A stretch of DNA of 64,000 bases from Hygrocybe punicea (taxonomy: Eukaryota; Basidiomycota; Agaricomycetes; Agaricales; Hygrophoraceae), in the NCBI GenBank assembly GCA_963556145.1, contig OY744461.1, positions 1,302,001 to 1,366,000 of the forward strand, written 5' to 3'. The translations under genes were made by a program, and so were the position numbers. Shown here piece by piece: positions 57,156-64,000 of the stretch. Every line of letters begins with the position of its first letter. Position 1 is the first letter of the stretch. The notes under the pieces are model-generated. The model was not told the DNA's origin, ran no database searches, and was given only the letters and a program-made list of their open reading frames with translations.

Positions 57156-58102
57156 CCAGTAGCACGATGCCGTTGTTCTTGTCTTTGCACGTCCGTTCTC
57201 ATGGCCCTGCTTGTTGCTGTCGCCGTTCTGTAAGCCCGCGCCCATTGCACGATGTGCACTTATCGTCGCCCCAGAGGGACGTTACTGCGCGGATATTGGC
57301 TCTGAATGGGTGCATAAGCCATGGTTTAATCTGTATATTTTATCATCACACCTGAAAGCCCGGGCGTGGGTGCACCACCGCCTTGGTGTTGTCTTCGTCC
57401 TCTTCATGGTCTCCTGTTGGTACCCACTCCACGTCGGCGTTCTCGTCGTCGTCGTCGTAGGCATGTTGGTTTTTTCGTAGTTCGTCGCCGGCGTCGTTGA
57501 TGCGGTCTAGTGAGCTAGCAGCGGGGAAGTCGGGCTGGGATCTACTGACCGGCTTTCATAGGTCCTTCCTTCCTTCACTCTGCTTGCCTCCCTCTCGCTT
57601 CCTCACTGTCATCATCATCCTTGTTGTTTACCGCTGCTGTTGTCGTCTGGGCCCGTTTCTGGCAAGTTGTTCTTTCAGATAATTAGTGGTTTTCAAAGTA
57701 CACAGAAACTTACCTCACGAACGAATGGGACGTCTATGAAGTAGAATACACAGTAAAATTAGAAAGAATCCAAACCTACCTACCCACGATTGGAACCCGT
57801 GTAAATCCGTACACAGGTACGGTGTAGAGGTGTGGCCGCAAAAGTCCGAACCGTACCCCAAGCTGTGGGTAACAACCCATGAATCTTAGTCAAACAAGAG
57901 GAACTTATCCAGATACTATACACCAACTATACACCAACCATACACTGAACAACGAATCAATGTAGCAACGAAAACACATGACATATCCATTGTCTTCTCA
58001 ATAAGTTCAATATCATAAGCATGGAATGAGCTTAACATACGTCAATGACACTCCTTGAATGTTTTCAAACAGCAGTTAACACATCAATAAATCTGCCGCT
58101 GA
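57156..58102. other. 3' flank of transposase copy 2, no clear gene
   Basis: Contains TCGTCGTCGTCG simple sequence (57445-57460) and short ACTATACACCA repeats (57916-57945). The left terminus of the transposon was not identified. Confidence 0.35.
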
Positions 58103-61100
58103 TCATTCATATAAGTCAAGATCTTGCGAATCACCATACATCTCGTCCATTGCCATTAGTTCTAATTCATCACCGTGGGCTTCCTCATTTGAGCCTTCGC
58201 TATCACCTGAGCTGTCGGAACCACTTCTGGAAGAATTATCCGACTCATCTGGGTGTTCTTTGTTGTGAATCTCTGTGTGGACTCCTTCGGAAACATTTGG
58301 TGACCAGTCATCCCCAGCATCATCACTCTCGTCGTCAATAACGTCTTCGGCATCGCTGGCACGTAAGCCTACAATGGTATCTTCACCTTGACTGTAGACA
58401 TGTCCTGGTGCCAGACCCCAGTGGTAGCGCATGACCATGTCCCGATCCACAAAGCTACCGTCGAGTTAATTATAAATTGAGGACAGACATTTGTAATCAC
58501 CCACCGACCCACGAAGTACTGGTGCCAGTCCTTCGAATCCTGAGCACATTCCGAAATCCCCACACCATCCGCATGTCGCATGCCCGCAGAAAAAGATGGA
58601 AGTAAGTGACATCCACGTAAAACATCTTTAGGGTCAACGAAACCAAATGCATCTTCTCCGCTCATGGGGGGAAATTTGAGACGATCAAGTCGCCGTTGGA
58701 CCCAGCCAGCCTGTACCGGCATATCATCTACATTCACAAACCATCTTACCCACAGGAACTCGATGCGTCGAGCACAGTAATCTACCATGCCAGGTCCAGT
58801 ATAGATAACGTTGGCATGATAAATGCCGAGAACGCGAGCATACAGATATTGGTGGCGTAATGTGCCTTCTGCAGAGAGGAGCAAAATGTCACGATGATCT
58901 GTGTTTGGGTTGATCGTATCCTGAGCGCGTCGTATGTCGTATGTGGTGTAGTTAAGCTGCATAATGTTGTGTCGGTAAATACGGTCGCCTTTGAAATGGA
59001 TGCCATCAAGTTCAGCAGTGCCATCATTCCGAGAGCCCGTGGATGCAATGATATCGTCGTTGATTGGCATCTCACTATTCAACACGACTTTTATACGAGG
59101 CAAGATATGCCTTTTCAGTTTTGACCAGAAGTCCTGTCAGAAGATTAGCTGTGTGGAACCTTCCTTGGCGTTGAAGCCTACCTTTACAGCTGGATCTCCG
59201 GTGTGTAGCCGTAAAAAAGAACCGATGTGCTCTGGATTATTCTCAGCAGCACCAATATGGTGGTGAGCTTCAGGACTGTCTGCTACAAATTCCTTTTGCT
59301 TAGCTCCGGAGAGTTCGGACATCTTTCGTTGACGAATAAGTCTGATGCATGTCCGCCGATGCTCAATTTGAGTTAATTGTCGGACAAATTTCTTCTTACT
59401 TGTCCTGCAGTACCAAGATTTAGGTTTTCGATGCTCCAGTTCTCCCTGTGAACAGAATATATTCATCAATAAATAGCAATAGTAGCTTGAAACCCACAAT
59501 TTGTGAAGTATACGAATCTGTAGTGCCAACTGTTTGGATAGTAGTGACATAATCTCCGGAAGAGTGAGCTTTGTAAGTCTGCAAGCTGAAGACTTTCCGT
59601 TTTCGTTGGTTTGTATTCTTTTGGTCACCACCCGCTGGCGTTGATGAGCTAACTTTCGGCTCCTTCTTTGCTTGACAACGCTTTCTGGCATCCATCTCGC
59701 GTTTCAATTCATACGTGCTGTAAGCAGAACAGGTCTCCGATTGGAAAGCGCGAAGCTGTTTCCCTAGGGCTGTGGTTTCCTTGTCCAGGATATCCAGCGT
59801 ATCATCAGTATGCATCCGCAATTTGGCTAGCCCATGCCAGTGAGCGAAAGTGAACAAGAGTTTGAGGATTCTCCCGTTATGTGGTTCTGGCAATAAGCCA
59901 TCGAAAACCGGAATAATGCACTAACAATCTTTAGCCTTTAATGTTGTTGATACTGGAAGAAACAATACCTACTTGCAAAAAATCTTCGTAATTCCTTGCA
60001 GCCATTTTCTTCAGTTCGGACGTATTAGAGGTAAATCGTCTGATTGTGTCTCTCCCAAAAGTGGGAATAAGTCGGAACCTGAAAATTTTACAAGATATCC
60101 AGTGTACAAGGACAACAACACACCGGCGATCCAATTCGTGCAATAAGTTTTCATCGACACACTCCAGGATTCGAAGCAAGTGAATGAAGAGGCATTTCCA
60201 CACTCCGAGTTCAATTTCGTGCATTAGATCGATCACGAATAGTAAGAAATAATTAAAACCGAAACGGGCAAGCCGCTTGGAAAAGGCGTTCTGCGAAATG
60301 CACAGTCAATGTTAAGTCATCTCATCTGATCTCCGACGAATGACGTACAGAGGCGGGAACAAATGAATTAGGTTTGAGCATTCGCTCTACGGGTGCGCTG
60401 TCAATGGCAAAATTATGCTGATAAATGGCCCGTCGGGCCTGAGATACCAAGTTCCTATGGCGGCGATCGTCGACACGAGCTAGCTTCACCCTATTGTTCC
60501 TGTCCCTTTTAGTGCCTACTAGATGAACATTTGATAATGGAATTGTGCAATGCGGACATGGACATCCTCCCAAGTTGCGGATGCTAGCTAAAAGGATCCT
60601 GCAGGACAACGGTGTGAGCCAAGCTAGAAGCGACTTGCGAACAAACGACATTCACTTTTCAGGATAGTCCGCCGAATAAGTAAAAATCCGAGGATAGAAT
60701 CTGCGTACAACCCCATCACAGCACTCGATCACGATGCCATGTTCATAGGCATGTATAAAATCATCATCAAGGAGAATCTCCCATTGGGCATGAACACATT
60801 CACGGTGACAGTGTGCCATAAACTCCGGTTTGAGTTTCTTTTTGCCACTGTATTTGCTTGCAAAATCTTTGAATGCATCTGGTAGCTAAACTCAGTCATT
60901 AGTGTGAGACCTGCGAGAATGAGATATGGAAGGCATACCCTCTCAAAGTAGGCGACATGTTCGCATAGATTAGACGACGGCTTACACCGTCGATACTTTG
61001 ATTCGTTGCCGAAAAACATGTATAATGGCCAGAGTTTTGTGTTTCCAAAATTCATTACGTGAGTGGCGTCAGACCAGAACATTAAGGCAACAATAACTCT

Positions 61101-62330
61101 AGGGAGTTCACAGTTAGGTTCCGGGGGTGAATTCTGTAGAGCGTCATGGGCATTGATGAAGGCCAGTGATGTGTACAATTCTCCATGAAGGCGAATTTCC
61201 CTGTCACCGGAGGGCTGCCAGAGAAGTGTGTAAGGTTCGTAATGGAAGTGTAAATCGTCACATTGTCTCGACATCTTTTCCCGAATAACTGACACCAAGG
61301 GACAATAGTGAAATTTCTCCACCACATATTCCTGAACACCAGGGTTACTCGTGTTGCGGTCAAATGGAACTGATATTTCGACGGGTGAACTCCTCCATCC
61401 GGCATCGTCGTCGATCCACTCATCTTTATCCCAGTTGTTGAGCGCCAACTGGTTATTGATCTTCTGCCAATGAGTCGTTCGAACGTCTTCTGGCTGAAAT
61501 TCCTCATCTCCGACAATGTCCAAAAGCTGCTTGAAATCGTGCTGTGACTTCTGCTTGTCTCCGTTCCAGTACCATTCACCCAGTCTGAAGGAACTCTTAT
61601 TGGGATATGGGCCGAAGTTTTCGACATGTGAAGAATCGGTGTGTCCGATGCCCGACTCGACGGTTTTGGACCTGGACATGTTGGCCCCCACTATATTTGA
61701 CATGGACCATAAGTTCGCCTCGCCTTCAGGATCATGGGATGGGAATTTCTCTGCATGGTAGCGACGGAATATGCCAAATGAATTCTTTTCAGAATCAAGA
61801 ATTCGGCGAATACAACCGCGCACGCCAGAATCGCCATATTCAACAGAATTAGTGGTGTCAAGCGTAGTCAATGGTGGTGATGCTCGAGAACCTGAACCCG
61901 TAGCTTCTACGCCAGGAGGGGGTAGTGCGGGGGCTGGTTGAGGAAGAATATCGGCGAGTTTCTTGTCATGCATCTGCAGACTGGCCACCCGAAAGCGAAG
62001 AGGAAGTTTTTTGACACGTTTCTTAGGTCTCGCTTCGTCGAAACCGATATCAGATTCCGTAGAAGGGGCGGCGTCCCAAGACTGCGGAGGGATATGGGGA
62101 ATAAAGTGATCCCGCTGGTCGCCGTCAACACTCAGACAAGGCTCCGGGTTCGGGTTAGATACGATGCTGTCCCGTTTTCTAGCAGCTAAGGCCTCCTTCG
62201 CTTTCGCCAGCGCATTAGACAGGCGTCTTTTACTGTGCCTGCAGTTGTTCTGGTGATTCCTAAAAGCTCCCAAGTGGGAAAAAGTTCTGCTGCAAGAGCA
62301 GGTTTGACCGAATGCAGAGCCACGATCCAT
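58103..62330 (-). CDS. Plavaka-type transposase, copy 2, apparently intact
   Basis: Read from ATG 62330 (MDRGSAFGQTCSCSRTFSHL). The N-terminal zinc-binding part is C-x-C-x-R-T-F..NH..C followed by a basic helix. Core blocks are YPNKSSFRLGEWYWNG, LMFWSDATHVMNFGNTKLWP, GNESKYRRCKPSSNLCEHVA, RRFYPRIFTYSADYPEK, CPCPHC, VIDLMHEIELGVWKCLFIHL, AHWHGLAKLRMHTDDTLDIL, GTTDSYTSQ and FVDRDMVMRYHWGL, with an acidic tail. Checked introns are 60886-60938, 60599-60655 and 60291-60348; all keep the frame. No in-frame stop was met in the exons I read. It aligns throughout with the dead copy at 7958-19305 and supplies the reference for its nonsense codons. It may still be mobile; its terminal repeats were not found. 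Confidence 0.82.
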
Positions 62331-62498
62331 GGGTCGAAGAGTACAGTCAGCAGGCTCTACGATAATTGATGGATTAAATCAACATATGGACGACAGGAAA
62401 TTTTGTGGAGAAGTTTAGAGATGGGTTGGATTGCAATTACGATGTGGTAATCAAAAAACCACGCGGTGAAAATTTAAACCCAGTAAATGAGAAACTAA

Positions 62499-62971
62499 TT
62501 AAAGCCACTGATCCCAGGCGGCCTCCAATAACAGGTACCTCTCGAATTGCGTGGGATCATTGTACATGTCGTTAATGATATCGCGGACGTCCTTCGCAAC
62601 ACCTTGATAATTAGAGCATGTGAATTCTTGCTGGTAAACTACATGACAAACGACATATACGCACTGTAATTTAAAATACATTTCAGTGAAGGTGGGGCAA
62701 AATAACATTTCCTTACAAGTTGCGCTGCTGTTTCCAAAGTATCCTTGGAAATATAGGGTCGCCGCTCAAGGAAACCGTATTCCCAGTGGCGTGCAATGGA
62801 GGAGTGTGAGCCAAGAAATACATCCCTCATTAAATCGGCCATAATCAATCCCCCGAAGAGGATATTGACGCCATGCTGCACCGTACACAGTTGAGAAAAA
62901 ATTGTTCCATGAGTAATTAAAAAAACTTACCTCCCAAGCCGGGAGGTTCCAGATCTGATTGGACTTCACGT
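62499..62971 (-). pseudogene. C-terminal fragment of an unknown gene, cut by hAT-type element E5
   Basis: Exons on the minus strand read SNQIWNLPAWE, HGVNILFGGLIMADLMRDVF, SSIARHWEYGFLERRPYISK, VVYQQEFTCSNYQGVAKDVR and YLLLEAAWDQWL with a stop at 62499-62501; introns of about 50-60 bp have normal borders. The 5' part is missing because element E5 begins at 62972. 62331-62498, between this and transposase copy 2, holds nothing recognisable. Family unknown. Confidence 0.4.
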
Positions 62972-64000
62972 TAGTGATGGGGAAGTTCGGTTCGGTCCGG
63001 TTTTCGCCTTTTTGCCCCAAACCGAAACTGAACGGTTCGGTTCCTACCAAAAAATCCCAAACCGAAACCGAAACCGACGTAAACCGTTTACGTCGGTTTG
63101 GTTTCGGTCCAGACGCGGTCTGAACCGCGAACCGCATGGGCTGGGGGCCCTCCCTCCCATCTGACCTCGCAAGAGCGCTGCACACGTCAATCGACGTGGC
63201 TAGCCTCATTACGAGGTGGGATTGGGGGTTGGTGGGCTGCACGGCCCTGTCCTAGCGAAACACACGCGTCGAACGCGTGTGTTCCGCCTCGGCTGTTGTC
63301 GATTGGGTGTGGTGGTGGTGGTGGTGATGCCCCGACGCGTCAGACGCGTTGTGCACACGACGACAGGCGTGCTGGCCCCGCGTTGGTCCTGCGTTGGTTG
63401 TTTTCGGCGAGCGCGTGGTGGTGGCGTACGGGCCTCTCCGCGTGGGTGTCCCGACGCGTCATGCGTGTTGTACACGCGCGGCGGGCGGGTTGACCCCGCG
63501 TTTGCCGCATTGGTGTTGCATGGTGGTGGTGGTGGTGGTGGTGTTGCATGGTGGTGGTGGTGTTGTGCCGCGTTCCGTTATATACAAATAAAATCAATAA
63601 AAGAAAGAATAAAAATAACATACCACGAAGGAGCGGGGGTGGATGCACCACCCCCCGCCGCTCGTTCCACCTCTCTGACTCCCACTCCACCCTGTTCACG
63701 TTCGTTTGCGTGCACGCGCGTCTTGGACACGTTGTTGTTGGCGTCCGATGTGGCGGTCCTGGTGGTTGTAGCGGTCCTGGTGGTTGCGGCCGTCGTGGTG
63801 GCAATCGTCGTCGTCGTCGTAGTGGTGGTGGTGGTGGCCGTGGTGGTAGTGGTGGTGATGGCCGTGGTGGCCGTTGACTGTAACTTGCTACTGTTAGTGT
63901 CGAATAAAAAAAATAAAAAAATAAACAGAGCATAGGTGGGCGGCAGGGAGTACCCTGCCACGTTTGGTCCACCTCGGGTGCTCCGTCGTCCTCGTTTGGC
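62972..64000. mobile_element. hAT-type element E5, left part, runs off the window
   Basis: It starts TAGTGATGGGGAAGTTCGG, the same type of end as E1, E2 and E3, with GGTTCGG/ACCGAAAC words behind it. It carries one GTCAATCGAC-type palindrome (about 63188) between CCTCGC and ACGAGGT. Further in are GTGGTGGTGG arrays and a purine-rich block after TACAAATAAAATC. No transposase was seen up to the window end. Confidence 0.65.

Noticed and set aside
63216..63972. Val-, Thr- or Pro-rich proteins
   Set aside because: They are frames through GTGGTGGTGG simple sequence inside element E5.

Overview
The window looks like nuclear DNA of a mushroom-forming basidiomycete (Agaricomycetes). Genes are split by many GT-AG introns of about 48-60 bp, and the protein families are ones I know from Agaricomycetes: a DUF6698-type protein, Plavaka-type transposases, OTT_1508-like deaminases and a fungal tyrosinase. 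No rRNA gene, complete tRNA gene or CRISPR array was seen. Most of the window is a transposon graveyard. Only a few genes look whole: the DUF6698-type gene (1021-2392, minus), the tyrosinase (39378-41058), one Plavaka transposase (58103-62330, minus), the accessory gene of another Plavaka element (29315-31588, minus) and perhaps two very small genes.

Layout. 1-7.9 kb: repeats, the DUF6698-type gene, a weak plus-strand gene, and an 887-codon lineage-specific gene broken by one TGA. 7.96-19.3 kb: a Plavaka transposase pseudogene whose first exon is interrupted by a gag-only LTR retrotransposon. The gag gene is in turn split by a 4.2-kb foldback element with a 7-bp target duplication, and that element contains a TA-flanked MITE. 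Removing the two large insertions in silico, with one target-site copy each, restores both interrupted reading frames. 20.0-26.0 kb: two divergent OTT_1508-like deaminase genes, one split by a hAT-type element that left an 8-bp duplication. 26.1-28.9 kb: a kinase fragment, dispersed repeats and a 651-bp hairpin element. 28.99-35.2 kb: a two-gene Plavaka-type element, with the transposase diverging from an accessory gene.

35.3-41.1 kb: a small cysteine-rich secreted protein, a broken viperin-like radical-SAM gene and the intact tyrosinase. 41.4-47.0 kb: hAT-type elements, one nested inside another. 49-57.2 kb: broken host genes (kinase, CAND1, a possible TEA/ATTS factor, GH20 hexosaminidase, a coiled-coil protein). 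58.1-62.3 kb: the intact Plavaka transposase. 62.97-64.0 kb: the start of another hAT-type element.

Common threads. Many pseudogene stops are TGA where a related copy, or the family consensus as I recall it, has CGA, and the two LTRs differ mostly at CpG. This suggests deamination of methylated CpG or a RIP-like process. The hAT-type elements share a palindrome with the core GTCAATTGAC, flanked by CCTCGC and GCGAGG. All gene names rest on motif recognition by eye; no search was run.
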